Assembly: GCF_009764355.1 (NCBI RefSeq)
Contig: NZ_LNUA01000077.1
Span: forward strand, 186,001 to 250,000
DNA from: Companilactobacillus bobalius
GTDB taxonomy: Bacteria; Bacillota; Bacilli; Lactobacillales; Lactobacillaceae
Direction: 5' to 3'
Length of the DNA: 64,000 bases
The position numbers were made by a program, and so were the translations under genes. A model generated the notes under the pieces. That model worked only from the letters and a program-made list of their open reading frames with translations, did no database searches and was not told the origin of the DNA. Below are positions 1 to 8,408 of the stretch, piece by piece. Numbering within the stretch: the stretch's first letter is position 1; every line of letters starts with the position of its first letter.

Positions 1-1
1 T

Positions 2-112
2 AGAGCAAAAATCAAAGCAGTCTTTGAAAAATACAATATTGGTGAGAATGCTCGTGCTGAAGAAGTTTCAATCGAACAATTCAAGCAAATGGCAATAGAG
101 TTTGCGAAATAG
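2..112 (+). CDS. rsmA: RsmA (KsgA) 16S rRNA adenine dimethyltransferase, C-terminal end only
   Basis: Only the last 36 codons are in the window; the frame is open from base 2 to a TAG at 110-112. The tail (ending SIEQFKQMAIEFAK) resembles the small C-terminal helical domain of RsmA, where a 'RAE/RGE.LS.EEF' pattern is typical. RsmA methylates two adjacent adenines in helix 45 of 16S rRNA late in 30S assembly. The call rests partly on position, since rsmA directly precedes veg and purR in Bacilli. The catalytic domain lies outside the window, so its integrity cannot be judged. A hairpin-rich repeat begins 11 bases after the stop and may end the transcript. Confidence 0.7.
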   Translation, partial: RAKIKAVFEKYNIGENARAEEVSIEQFKQMAIEFAK

Positions 113-122
113 AGTATAACTT

Positions 123-452
123 CCGTCTTACACAAAAGTTGAAAATGCTGTTGGAACGCTGTGGGCGCGGCTTGAAGCTAATTATTTCACACTTCGTGCA
201 AAATAATTAGCTTCAAGTCCGGCCTCATTGTAAGTGGCGGAGCCACTAACAATGATTTCACAGCTGACCGCATTTTCAACTTTTGTTCCAGACTAGCAAG
301 TGTTTCACTCATTTTAAATTTAAAGATAAAAATAAGCAGTATTCATTTGGAGAAAAAGTTTATGAACGTCTCTGAGTGGAACTGCTATTTTTGTTTCAAA
401 CATTTAGAGAATGACATGATAAATAGAATAGAAAATCTGTTATGGAAGACGG
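123..452 (+). mobile_element. MITE-like hairpin repeat, copy 1 (330 bp)
   Basis: The element starts CCGTCTTaCA and ends TGgAAGACGG, a short terminal inverted repeat. Inside, 132-148 pairs perfectly with 270-286 (17 bp), and 158-163 pairs with 260-265 (GCTGTG/CACAGC). These enclose two hairpins at about 168-221 and 226-254, giving a three-way junction. A further imperfect hairpin lies at about 328-398. The same architecture recurs at 6167-6542 at roughly 90% identity over the core 165 bp. There is no ORF and no obvious target-site duplication. It fills the 433 bp between rsmA and veg. Confidence 0.75.
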
Positions 453-490
453 CACCATAGAAATAATTTTATGCCAAGTGAAAGTTTTTC

Positions 491-519
491 TTGAAAAAAT
501 TAGTAAAACGTGGTAAAAT
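491..519 (+). promoter_or_regulatory. veg promoter
   Basis: TTGAAA at 491-496 and TAAAAT at 514-519 with a 17-bp spacer, 26 bases before the veg start. It lies just outside the repeat element and is a good sigma-A match. Confidence 0.75.
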
Positions 520-545
520 TTCACTCCTAAGGAGTGATTATTATA

Positions 546-836
546 ATGCCAACATCATTGAAGACAATCAAGAGTCGTTTAGATTCACACTTAGGTGAGA
601 ATTTGACTATTGTCGCACAAGCAGGTCGTAAGAAAGTAATCCGTCGTCGCGGAACTTTATCAGAAACATTCCATTCAGTTTTTGTTGTAGATTTGGACCA
701 AAATGAAAATTCTTTTGAAAGAGTTTCATACAGTTATGCAGATCTATTAACAAAATCAATCGATATTCATTTTGACAATGAAGAAGAAGTAGCTGAAACT
801 GATTCTGACTCAGACACTGAGGCAGAGGCTGAATAA
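546..836 (+). CDS. veg: Veg family protein (DUF1021)
   Basis: A 96-residue basic protein with the family core KTIKSRLDSHLGENL, a central AGRKKVIRRRGTL stretch and an acidic D/E/S/T tail of about 20 residues. Veg is a small conserved Firmicute protein linked in Bacillus subtilis to biofilm matrix expression and spore outgrowth; its biochemistry is unclear. The ATG at 546 is preferred over an in-frame GTG at 534 because AAGGAG (529-534) lies 11 bases upstream and family proteins begin MP.(S/T)L. It is monocistronic between its own promoter and the hairpin terminator at 897-938. The acidic tail is longer than I recall for Bacillus Veg. Confidence 0.9.
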   Translation: MPTSLKTIKSRLDSHLGENLTIVAQAGRKKVIRRRGTLSETFHSVFVVDLDQNENSFERVSYSYADLLTKSIDIHFDNEEEVAETDSDSDTEAEAE

Positions 837-896
837 TAAGAATTCGTTAGTTGGAATAGTTGAACAGTGAGTTTAATTTCCAAGCAATAAAATAAC

Positions 897-938
897 AGGT
901 CGTGATAATCAATTTGATTATTGTGACCTATTTTTTTG
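897..938 (+). terminator. Rho-independent terminator after veg
   Basis: Nearly perfect 16-bp stem (AGGTCGTGATAATCAA, 897-912, with 913-929) followed by a T-rich run. Confidence 0.85.
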
Positions 939-1021
939 TTTTCTAATTGTCCACAGTGTTTCAAACTTTATACAAAAAATTATAAAGTTTGTAAAATGAT
1001 ACTGGTTACATTCAAAAAAAC

Positions 1022-1050
1022 ATGAATTGTTCATTGTTTTGCTTTATAAT
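1022..1050 (+). promoter_or_regulatory. purR promoter region with palindromic operator candidate
   Basis: A consensus -10 TATAAT lies at 1045-1050. No good -35 is present; in its place is the 13-bp palindrome ATGAATTGTTCAT (1022-1034). Its reverse strand contains GAACAAT, matching the 3' half of the lactic acid bacterial PurBox. Autoregulation is an inference. Confidence 0.45.
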
Positions 1051-1083
1051 CTTGTAGTGAGATACGTTTTAGGAGAAAAAAAG

Positions 1084-1926
1084 ATGAAAACACGAAGAAG
1101 CGAACGTTTAATTGATATGACTCGCTATTTACTTGAACGACCACATACGCTGATTTCACTAGCGTTTTTTGCCGATCGTTATGAATCAGCTAAGTCGTCA
1201 ATATCTGAGGATTTGGGTATTTTGAGAAGAACATTTATGATCAGAGGGATCGGTGTTCTGGAAACATTGCCTGGTGCTGGTGGTGGTGTGATTTTTACAC
1301 CCGGAATTTCTAAGAAAGAAGCAACTGAATTTGTTGAGGAAACATCTAAAAAGTTAGTTGAACCCAACCGTATTTTACCCGGTGGGTATTTATATTTGAC
1401 TGATTTATTGGCTGATCCTGAATTATTGAGAAATGTTGGTCGTATGATTGCTACTCAATATTCACAAAGCTCAATTGATGTCGTTATGACGGTAGCTACT
1501 AAGGGTATACCAATTGCTCAAAGTGTGGCTAATTTCTTGAATATTCCATTTGTGATTGTTCGTCGTGATTCAAAGATCACAGAAGGATCAACTATTAGTG
1601 TCAACTATGCATCAGGTTCATCTGATCGTGTTGAAAAGATGGAATTGTCCAAACGTAGTTTGGAAGAAGGATCTCGTGTACTAGTTGTTGATGACTTTAT
1701 GAAAGGCGGCGGAACCATTAATGGTTTGCGTAGTTTGATCTCTGAATTCAATGCTATTTTTGTTGGTGCAACAGTCTTTGCTGAAAACATCAATATCAAT
1801 AGTCAATTTGGTGATTCTGACGTAACGTCAATTTTCAAAGTAACAAAAATTGATACCAAGAATCGAGTTTTGAATGTGGAACCGGGAAATTATTTAGCAA
1901 ATACCGATTTCAGTTATTTTGAATAA
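1084..1926 (+). CDS. purR: Pur operon regulator PurR
   Basis: A 280-residue protein with an N-terminal winged-helix domain (about residues 1-75, starting MKTRRSERLIDMTRYLLERP) and a type I phosphoribosyltransferase-fold domain. The PRPP-binding loop VLVVDDFMKGGGT is near residue 200. PurR of Gram-positives binds DNA upstream of purine genes and responds to PRPP; it represses in Bacillus and activates in Lactococcus, and the mode cannot be told here. The ATG at 1084 is chosen over an upstream in-frame start because AGGAG at 1071-1075 is 8 bases away and family proteins begin at this point. The neighbours veg and glmU match the usual Bacilli order. Confidence 0.93.
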   Translation: MKTRRSERLIDMTRYLLERPHTLISLAFFADRYESAKSSISEDLGILRRTFMIRGIGVLETLPGAGGGVIFTPGISKKEATEFVEETSKKLVEPNRILPGGYLYLTDLLADPELLRNVGRMIATQYSQSSIDVVMTVATKGIPIAQSVANFLNIPFVIVRRDSKITEGSTISVNYASGSSDRVEKMELSKRSLEEGSRVLVVDDFMKGGGTINGLRSLISEFNAIFVGATVFAENININSQFGDSDVTSIFKVTKIDTKNRVLNVEPGNYLANTDFSYFE

Positions 1927-1942
1927 ATTCTTGATTGAGCAG

Positions 1943-1970
1943 TTATATATAATAATGCTATTATATATAA
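1943..1970. repeat. Perfect AT-only inverted repeat upstream of glmU
   Basis: TTATATATAATA and TATTATATATAA, perfect 12-bp arms around an ATGC loop, between purR and glmU. No T-run follows, so it is a poor terminator. It could be an operator or a cruciform-prone site, and it contains TATTAT/TATAAT-like -10 sequences. Confidence 0.6.
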
Positions 1971-2000
1971 GGATATTTGAATGACTGAAGGGAGTTTCTG

Positions 2001-3389
2001 ATGTCGAATCGTTATGTAATAATTCTTGCTGCCGGTAAAGGTACAAGAATGAAGTCGAGACTATACAAAGTATTGCATCCTGTTGCTGGTAGAGCGATGG
2101 TTGATCATGTTTTAACACAAGTTGAAAAGATTAAACCTGACTTGATCGACACTGTTATTGGAAATGGTTCTGATAAAGTTAGAGATCTACTTGGTGATAG
2201 AACTAATTATGCTTTGCAAGAGGAACAATTGGGAACAGCAAATGCTGTAATGCAAGCTGAAAAGGATCTAGGCAATAAAGAAGGTATAACGCTTATTGTT
2301 AATGGTGATACACCATTATTCACTGCTGATACCTTTGAAAAACTATTAGATTATCATGAAAAAGAAGAAGCAGCCGTTACAATTTTGACAGCGCACGCTG
2401 ATAATCCATTTGGTTACGGTCGTATTGTCCGTGATAATGGTGGCAACGTTGAAAAAATAGTTGAACAAAAAGATGCTTCAAGAAGTGAACAAGAAATACA
2501 AGAAATTAATACTGGTGTATTGTGCTTTGACAATAAATTGTTGTTTGAAAACTTGCATAAAGTTAATAATGACAATGCTCAAGGCGAATATTATTTACCT
2601 GACGTAATTTCATTGCTTAAGGAACAAGGCAAGAAAGTTTCAGCTTTTGAAATGGCTGACTTGAGCGAATCATTAGGTGTTAATGATCGTGTTGCTTTGT
2701 CACAAGCTGAAAAGATTATGCAAAGAAGAATCAACGAAGCACATATGCGCGATGGCGTTACAATCGTTGATCCTGATAATACATATATCGACATTGATGT
2801 TGAAATTGGTAACGATACAGTTATCGAACCAAACGTAAAAATCTTTGGTAAAACAACTATTGGCTCTGAATGTGTTATTGGTTCTGGTTCAAGAATTTCT
2901 GATTCTGAGATTCAAGATAATGTTGAAGTTATTAGTTCAACAATCGAAAGTGCCATTATGCATAAGGGTAGCAATGTTGGACCTAACTCACATCTAAGAC
3001 CAAAGGCTGAAATTGGCCGTGATGTCCATATTGGTAATTTCTGTGAAGTTAAAAATGCTAAAATTGGTGACAGAACTAAGGTTGGTCATTTGACTTATGT
3101 CGGTGATGCAACTCTTGGAACTGATATCAATGTTGGCTGTGGAGTAGTCTTTGTTAACTATGATGGTGTTAAAAAGTGGCACAGTAATATTGGTGACCAT
3201 TCATTTATTGGTAGCAATTCAAATATTATTGCCCCAGTAGAAATGGCTGATCATTCATTTATTGCTGCTGGTTCAACAATTACTAACGACATTCCTAAAC
3301 ATGCAATGGCTATTGCACGTGAAAGACAAACTAATAAAGAAGATTTCTGGGAAAGATTACCACTATCAAAAAGTGAAGATTGGAAATAA
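2001..3389 (+). CDS. glmU: Bifunctional GlcNAc-1-P uridyltransferase / GlcN-1-P acetyltransferase
   Basis: A 462-residue protein, normal for GlmU. The N-terminal pyrophosphorylase domain (about residues 1-230) opens with [11 protein letters not shown]. The C-terminal half is a left-handed beta helix of hexapeptide repeats (IG/VG every six residues) forming the acetyltransferase. It makes UDP-GlcNAc from GlcN-1-P, acetyl-CoA and UTP in the cytoplasm, the precursor used by MurA (13565) for peptidoglycan. The start ATG has GAAGGGAG about 8 bases upstream. It is followed 14 bases later by prs, the conserved glmU-prs pair, so the two are very probably cotranscribed. Confidence 0.97.
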   Translation: MSNRYVIILAAGKGTRMKSRLYKVLHPVAGRAMVDHVLTQVEKIKPDLIDTVIGNGSDKVRDLLGDRTNYALQEEQLGTANAVMQAEKDLGNKEGITLIVNGDTPLFTADTFEKLLDYHEKEEAAVTILTAHADNPFGYGRIVRDNGGNVEKIVEQKDASRSEQEIQEINTGVLCFDNKLLFENLHKVNNDNAQGEYYLPDVISLLKEQGKKVSAFEMADLSESLGVNDRVALSQAEKIMQRRINEAHMRDGVTIVDPDNTYIDIDVEIGNDTVIEPNVKIFGKTTIGSECVIGSGSRISDSEIQDNVEVISSTIESAIMHKGSNVGPNSHLRPKAEIGRDVHIGNFCEVKNAKIGDRTKVGHLTYVGDATLGTDINVGCGVVFVNYDGVKKWHSNIGDHSFIGSNSNIIAPVEMADHSFIAAGSTITNDIPKHAMAIARERQTNKEDFWERLPLSKSEDWK

Positions 3390-3403
3390 GGGTGAATAAA
3401 TTA

Positions 3404-4381
3404 ATGTCATGTCAAAATAATGAACAACCAATGAAGATTTTTGCATTGAACTCTAATAAACCTTTAGCAGAAAAAATTGCTAAGGTTGTAGGAGTACCAC
3501 TTGGAAAGTCATCAGTTACACGTTTCAGTGATGGTGAAATCCAAATTAATATTGAAGAAAGTATTCGTGGATCAGAAGTCTTCTTGATTCAATCAACTTC
3601 AGCACCAGTTAACGATAATTTGATGGAATTATTGATCATGGTTGATGCTTTAAGACGTGCTTCAGCTAGTGTTATCAATGTTGTAATTCCTTATTATGGT
3701 TATGCTAGACAAGATCGTAAGTCACGTTCACGTGAACCTATTACTGCTAAATTAGTTGCTAATATGTTGGAACGTGCTGGTGTAGATCGTGTACTTGCAC
3801 TTGACCTTCATGCTGCACAAATCCAAGGTTTCTTCGATATTCCAGTTGACCATTTGATGGGTGCTCCATTGTTAGCTGATTACTTCCTAACAAACCATCT
3901 AGAAGAAGGCGCTGTTGTTGTTTCACCTGATCATGGTGGTGTAACTCGTGCCAGAAAGCTAGCTGAATTCTTGAAGACACCAATTGCTATTATCGATAAA
4001 CGTAGACCTCGTGCTAATGTTGCCGAAGTTATGAATATTATTGGTAATGTTAAAGGCAAACGTGCCATCATTATTGATGATATGATCGATACTGCTGGTA
4101 CAATTTCTCTAGCATCTCAAGCACTTATTGATGCCGGTGCTACTGAAGTTTACGCATGTTGTACACATCCAATCCTTTCAGGCCCAGCTATCGAAAGAAT
4201 TGAAGCATCACCAATTAAGACTTTAGTTGTTACAGACTCAATCAATCTTCCTAAAGAAAAAATTATCGACAAGATGGTTCAAGTTTCAGTTGGACCACTT
4301 ATCGGTGAAGCAATCCAACGTGTCCATGAAAATGAACCTGTCAGTCCATTGTTCAACACGCGTTTCAAGAATAAAAAATAG
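3404..4381 (+). CDS. prs: Ribose-phosphate pyrophosphokinase (PRPP synthetase)
   Basis: A 325-residue class I PRPP synthetase. Visible signatures are [16 protein letters not shown] near the N-terminus, [16 protein letters not shown], the region [16 protein letters not shown], the VVSPDHGG motif and the PRPP loop [12 protein letters not shown]. It converts ribose-5-phosphate and ATP to PRPP for purine, pyrimidine, NAD and amino-acid synthesis, and PRPP is also the effector of PurR encoded upstream. The ATG at 3404 is taken because AAGGGTGA lies about 10 bases before it; an in-frame TTG at 3380 lies inside glmU. A strong terminator follows. Confidence 0.96.
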   Translation: MSCQNNEQPMKIFALNSNKPLAEKIAKVVGVPLGKSSVTRFSDGEIQINIEESIRGSEVFLIQSTSAPVNDNLMELLIMVDALRRASASVINVVIPYYGYARQDRKSRSREPITAKLVANMLERAGVDRVLALDLHAAQIQGFFDIPVDHLMGAPLLADYFLTNHLEEGAVVVSPDHGGVTRARKLAEFLKTPIAIIDKRRPRANVAEVMNIIGNVKGKRAIIIDDMIDTAGTISLASQALIDAGATEVYACCTHPILSGPAIERIEASPIKTLVVTDSINLPKEKIIDKMVQVSVGPLIGEAIQRVHENEPVSPLFNTRFKNKK

Positions 4382-4395
4382 GCTTCAAATAAAAA

Positions 4396-4427
4396 AGAGT
4401 CACTTCTTAGAAAGTGGCTCTTTTTTT
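4396..4427 (+). terminator. Rho-independent terminator after prs
   Basis: Stem GAGTCACTT / AAGTGGCTC with a short loop, followed by seven T residues. Confidence 0.9.
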
Positions 4428-4511
4428 CGTGGGTTATTATTATTAACTCTGTTAATCACGTGATAATATGAGCAATAGAAAAAGGTCATTGAAACCTTTT
4501 GAGGTGATAGG

Positions 4512-5543
4512 ATGAAACAATATAAAGTTATCGTTTGGGGCCTTGGAAATGTTGGCAGAGCAGCCATCAGAATGATTCAAGAAAAACAATCATTAAAATT
4601 AGTTGCTGCCGTTGATGTTGACCCTAAGAAAATTGGCCGTGATTCAGGTGAAATATTTAATTTCCCTAAAACAGGTGTTACTGTAACTGATAATATTGAA
4701 GATGCATTGAAATTAGATGCAGATGTAGTTTTGGATTATACACCGTTAGTTCGTGATGAAAAAGGTGGTTTTACTCCTAGTGCACTCGATATTTGTCGAG
4801 TATTGAAATCTAAAAAGAATGTTGTTACGACGTTACCAATCTATTATTCACAAGTAACAACACCAGATTTGTACAAGATGATCAATGATACTGCTAAAGA
4901 AAATGGCGTTTCGTATTTGCCAACTGGATTATTACCAGGCGCCTATGCATCATACATTCCAACAGTTTTGGCAGGCTTAATGGGACATGTTGATAAAATA
5001 ACTGTTCAATCAGGTGAAGATGATCAGCACAACTATTCAAGTTGGGTCAAAGTCTTTGGTTATGGCATGGATCCAGACAAATTCCCACAAGATAAACTCA
5101 AACTAGGAATTGCTTCATACTACATCTCAGGAGTTTATGAAATGGGTGAGCGTCTAGGAATTAAGTTTGACGATGTAAAAGTTGATCATGAGTGGTACAC
5201 AGCTCCACAAGATTTGCATCCAACTTTTGGAACGGTTAAGAAGGGTACCATTTATGGACACAAATTTACAATGAGCGGCATGGTCAATGGTGAAGCTAAA
5301 GTCAGTTTGATTTATGTACACAAAATTTGTGATGACATTGTTAAAACACCTGCTATTGATAACGAAATTCATATTGAAGGTATGCCAAAATCATTGGATA
5401 TCAGTATCAACGGAATGATGCCACTAGATGAAAGCTATGTAACCAGTGCAGCACCAAGTGTCAACGTAATTCCAATGGTAGTTGATGGGCCAAGTGGATT
5501 CTTACAAGCTCTAGATTTGAAAGTTGTTACACCACTACATTAA
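4512..5543 (+). CDS. NAD(P)-dependent dehydrogenase of the DapB / 2,4-diaminopentanoate dehydrogenase type
   Basis: A 343-residue protein with an N-terminal Rossmann fold (VIVWGLGNVGRAAIR, GxGxxG type, residues 6-20) and DapB-like features such as VVLDYTPLVRD and the segment LPTGLLPGAYASY. It resembles enzymes annotated as 2,4-diaminopentanoate dehydrogenase or 'dihydrodipicolinate reductase-like' rather than true DapB, which is about 260 residues. The likely chemistry is NAD(P)-linked oxidative deamination or reductive amination of an amino acid or diamine; the substrate is unknown. Start ATG with GAGGTGATAGG just upstream. It stands alone between two terminators, so neighbours give no pathway clue. 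The family fold is fairly sure, the reaction is not. Confidence 0.6.
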   Translation: MKQYKVIVWGLGNVGRAAIRMIQEKQSLKLVAAVDVDPKKIGRDSGEIFNFPKTGVTVTDNIEDALKLDADVVLDYTPLVRDEKGGFTPSALDICRVLKSKKNVVTTLPIYYSQVTTPDLYKMINDTAKENGVSYLPTGLLPGAYASYIPTVLAGLMGHVDKITVQSGEDDQHNYSSWVKVFGYGMDPDKFPQDKLKLGIASYYISGVYEMGERLGIKFDDVKVDHEWYTAPQDLHPTFGTVKKGTIYGHKFTMSGMVNGEAKVSLIYVHKICDDIVKTPAIDNEIHIEGMPKSLDISINGMMPLDESYVTSAAPSVNVIPMVVDGPSGFLQALDLKVVTPLH

Positions 5544-5556
5544 AATTTTGAAACAA

Positions 5557-5615
5557 AAAATCCGTATTAACTGTTGTAGGGATAGTCCCAATGCAGTTAG
5601 TACGGATTATTTTTT
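5557..5615 (+). terminator. Terminator between the convergent dehydrogenase and mscL genes
   Basis: Long stem AATCCGTATTAACTG / CAGTTAGTACGGATT with an inner GGGA/TCCC hairpin, T-run on one side and A-run on the other, so it may work in both directions. Confidence 0.85.
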
Positions 5616-6027
5616 AGTATCGATTGTTATTGTTGTTATTTCTTTGTTGATATCTCAATAGGTCACGAATTTGTTGCAAGTATTCAGTTTGTGGATCAGG
5701 GATTTCATCACCATTTTTATCAAACTTACTACGTGAACCGTCACGACGCATTCTATTCATCATTTTAACAATTATGAAAACAACGAACATAATGATTAAG
5801 AAATTGATTACAGCATTGATGAAGTCACCGATTAGGAAATTTGCACCTAAAACTTGGAACTTCATATCTGATAAATCAATTTGCCCAATAATGAGACCGA
5901 TTAGCGGATTTAAAATGTAGGTAGTTAGCGCTGATACCAAACTGTTGAAAGCAGCACCAACGATAACACCGACGGCCAAGTCAACAACACTACCACGGGA
6001 AATAAACTCTTGGAATTCCTTAAACAT
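5614..6027 (-). CDS. mscL: Large-conductance mechanosensitive channel MscL
   Basis: A 137-residue protein starting MFKEFQEFISRGSVVDLAVG. It has the MscL amphipathic N-terminus, TM1 with the gate glycines (VDLAVGVIVGAAFNSLV), a short periplasm-equivalent loop, TM2 (NFLIIMFVVFIIVKMMN) and a cytoplasmic C-terminal helix. It acts as a homopentameric safety valve releasing solutes on hypo-osmotic shock. The ATG at 6027 is chosen over an upstream start because GAAGGAG lies about 11 bases before it and family proteins start there. The extreme C-terminus is an unusual Asn-rich stretch (NNNNNN before RY). Monocistronic; a hairpin repeat lies upstream of it. Confidence 0.95.
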   Translation of the reverse strand: MFKEFQEFISRGSVVDLAVGVIVGAAFNSLVSALTTYILNPLIGLIIGQIDLSDMKFQVLGANFLIGDFINAVINFLIIMFVVFIIVKMMNRMRRDGSRSKFDKNGDEIPDPQTEYLQQIRDLLRYQQRNNNNNNRY

Positions 6028-6166
6028 TTTCGCCAAATCTCCTTCATTGATTTTACCTTTTTCAAAGTACAAGACTCACTCTACTATATTTTTGAAAAAA
6101 TAAAAGAGGTGACATAAATATTTAGTGAAATTTTAATTGAGATTATTATTTTACTGGGGAAATATG

Positions 6167-6542
6167 CCGCCCTCCACAAAAGTTGAAAATGCTGGTGGAA
6201 CGCTGTGGGCATGACTTGAAGCTAATTATTTTACACTTTATGTAAAATAATTAGCTTCAAGATCAGCCTCATTGTAAGTGGCAAAACCACTAACAATGAT
6301 TTCACAGCTGACCGCATTTTCAACTTTTGTTCCGGACTAGTGAGCAATTCTATTTATTATTTCTTTTCTAAATTTTTAAAATAAAAATAACAGTATCCAC
6401 TTAGAATAGACGTATGTAGTTACGTTTCTAAATGGATACTGCTTTAAATTTTCGAATTATTTGGATAAGCAATAAAAGATATTATCCGATTGGTAGTGGG
6501 AACTCTGTTGGTTCCAGTATTTTTAATTTTTGTGGAAGACGG
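6167..6542 (+). mobile_element. MITE-like hairpin repeat, copy 2 (376 bp)
   Basis: Second copy of the element at 123-452, same orientation. The ends are CCGCCCTCCACAAAA and TTTTGTGGAAGACGG, an inverted repeat matching at 13 of 15 positions. The core (about 6176-6341) differs from copy 1 mainly by paired, structure-preserving changes: the stem extension CGG/CCG in copy 1 is TGA/TCA here. A second imperfect hairpin (about 6383-6445) follows the core. This copy is about 46 bp longer than copy 1 near its right end. No ORF and no clear target duplication. It accounts for the 549-bp gap between glpD and mscL. Confidence 0.75.
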
Positions 6543-6576
6543 AATCCTACGCTAACCATAATAAGAATAACTCAGT

Positions 6577-8271
6577 TTATTTGTTAATATACTGTGCATA
6601 CTTTTTCTTAATATCCCTTAAATCGGTTAAGGCCAACTTGGTATCAACTTCATCAGTCATTGCTTGTTTGGTATTATCGTCCCAATCGTAATATTTAGCC
6701 ATGCATTCGATGACTGGTGTCTTGATAGAACGCATATGTTTTATATCAAAAAGCATTTGGCTACTTCTACGCAATAGGTAATCGATGGGGTGTTCTACCA
6801 TTTCGTGTTCTAAACCATAATTTAACATTGCCCAATCAATTCTAGGTAGGCGAGCTTTTGTTTTGGTTTCTGGTAACAATTGATAAATAGCATCGACATT
6901 GGAACCATAACGTTGAACCAACTTTTCAGCTTCATCTCGTGTTAGATTGTAGTTAGTGATGCCTTCATGAACAGCTTTATCGAAAAAGTCCATCCAGTGT
7001 TCTTCACCACCAACATCGCCTCCACCAAGTGTTAGGTTCTTGGTTTGTGCTGGTTGAAAATCGTAATTAGTTTCGACTGATAGTTGTTGAGCTACTCGAT
7101 CAACGATTTTTTCAGCCATTTTACGATAACCAGTCAATTTACCACCGGCAATTGATAATAAATCACTGTCAGATTGGAAAATTTCATCTTTACGTGATAT
7201 TTCGGAAGGGGATTTGCCTTCTTCTTGAATTAATGGTCTGACACCGGACCAACCACTTTCGATGTCATCTGGTGTTAGGTATTGAGGTAGGTCGAACATT
7301 TGATTAGCGGCGGCCAAAATGTAAGTTACATCGGTGGCTGTGATATTTGGTTCTTTAGGATCTTCAGTCCAAGTGGTATCGGTTGTTCCAATATAAGTTT
7401 TACCCTCACGAGGAATGGCGAACATCATACGATTGTCATGGAATGGAGTGTCAAAATAGATTGAATTAGAAATTGGAAATTTGTTGTGATCAATAACTAA
7501 GTGAACTCCCTTAGTTAAATGGAGATGTTTTCCTTTGTTAGAATCGTCCATTTGTCTAATCTCATCAACCCAAGGACCACAAGCATTAACAACTTTTTTA
7601 GCATGAATCTCACCAATTTCACCATTGATTTGATCTTCATAGGTCACACCGCAAACACGTTTGTCGTCATTGTAAAGCAGGCCGGTAACTTTAACGTAGT
7701 TAGCAATTTTAGCACCTAGGTCATTGGCCTTTTTTAAAACTTCCAAAGTTAGACGTGCATCATCAGTTCGGTACTCAACATAAACACCAGCACCCTTGAG
7801 ATTCTCTGATTTCAAATATGGTTCACGTTCCATGGTGTCACGTGGTTTCAACATATATTTACGTTCAGAATATTTTACTTCGGCCAATCGATCGTAAACA
7901 TCTAAACCGATAGCGGTCGTGAATGGACCAAAAGTTCCACCATCGTAGAAAGGCAACATCATTTTCAATGGGGTAGTGATTTGAGGAGCATTGTTATAAA
8001 CAATAGCACGTTCACTGCCGACTTCGTGAACCTCTTTGATAGCTGCTTGTTTCAAATATCTTAAACCACCGTGAACTAATTTGGTGGAACGGCTTGAAGT
8101 TCCGGAAGCAAAGTCACGCATTTCAACTAAACCGGTTTGAATATGCCGGCTTTGAGCGTCCAAAGCAATACCGCTACCAGTGATACCACCACCAATAACA
8201 AGTAGGTCTAGTTCATTAGCTTGCATATCTTGTAGATTCTTGGTTCTTGTATTATTTGAAAATTCTTTCAT
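6577..8271 (-). CDS. glpD: FAD-dependent glycerol-3-phosphate dehydrogenase
   Basis: A 564-residue flavoprotein with the dinucleotide-binding motif LLVIGGGITGSGIALDA and downstream FASGTSSRSTKLVHGGLRYL, typical of GlpD/GlpO. It oxidises glycerol-3-phosphate to dihydroxyacetone phosphate at the membrane. The length suggests it lacks the roughly 50-residue insertion of H2O2-forming GlpO oxidases of enterococci and streptococci, so dehydrogenase is preferred, though many lactobacilli pass electrons to O2. ATG at 8271 chosen over an upstream start because GGAGG lies 6 bases before it. It has its own promoter and a cre-like site, implying glucose repression. No glpK or glpF is adjacent. Confidence 0.9.
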   Translation of the reverse strand: MKEFSNNTRTKNLQDMQANELDLLVIGGGITGSGIALDAQSRHIQTGLVEMRDFASGTSSRSTKLVHGGLRYLKQAAIKEVHEVGSERAIVYNNAPQITTPLKMMLPFYDGGTFGPFTTAIGLDVYDRLAEVKYSERKYMLKPRDTMEREPYLKSENLKGAGVYVEYRTDDARLTLEVLKKANDLGAKIANYVKVTGLLYNDDKRVCGVTYEDQINGEIGEIHAKKVVNACGPWVDEIRQMDDSNKGKHLHLTKGVHLVIDHNKFPISNSIYFDTPFHDNRMMFAIPREGKTYIGTTDTTWTEDPKEPNITATDVTYILAAANQMFDLPQYLTPDDIESGWSGVRPLIQEEGKSPSEISRKDEIFQSDSDLLSIAGGKLTGYRKMAEKIVDRVAQQLSVETNYDFQPAQTKNLTLGGGDVGGEEHWMDFFDKAVHEGITNYNLTRDEAEKLVQRYGSNVDAIYQLLPETKTKARLPRIDWAMLNYGLEHEMVEHPIDYLLRRSSQMLFDIKHMRSIKTPVIECMAKYYDWDDNTKQAMTDEVDTKLALTDLRDIKKKYAQYINK

Positions 8272-8358
8272 GTTGTCCTCCAATCGATAGATGCTGATTA
8301 TTGAATTCAAAATAATCATAATCTCACTGAATAAGAATTGCACGAGTGAAATAGAGAT

Positions 8359-8388
8359 TTAATACATTTATTTTAATTAAAATTTCAA
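8359..8388 (-). promoter_or_regulatory. glpD promoter
   Basis: On the minus strand, TTGAAA (8388-8383) and TATTAA (8364-8359) with an 18-bp spacer. Confidence 0.55.
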
Positions 8389-8393
8389 AAATA

Positions 8394-8407
8394 TGAAAGC
8401 GCTATGA
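8394..8407. promoter_or_regulatory. cre-like CcpA operator of glpD
   Basis: TGAAAGCGCTATGA matches the cre consensus TGWAANCGNTNWCA at all but one position (G for C near the end). It sits 5 bp upstream of the glpD -35 and just past the stop of the upstream gene. Confidence 0.65.
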
Positions 8408-8408
8408 G

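Noticed and set aside
767..964. Minus-strand ORF opposite the end of veg
   Set aside because: Antisense of the acidic veg tail and its terminator, no RBS.
4227..4463. 78-codon ORF at the end of prs
   Set aside because: Out-of-frame shadow of prs that runs through its terminator.
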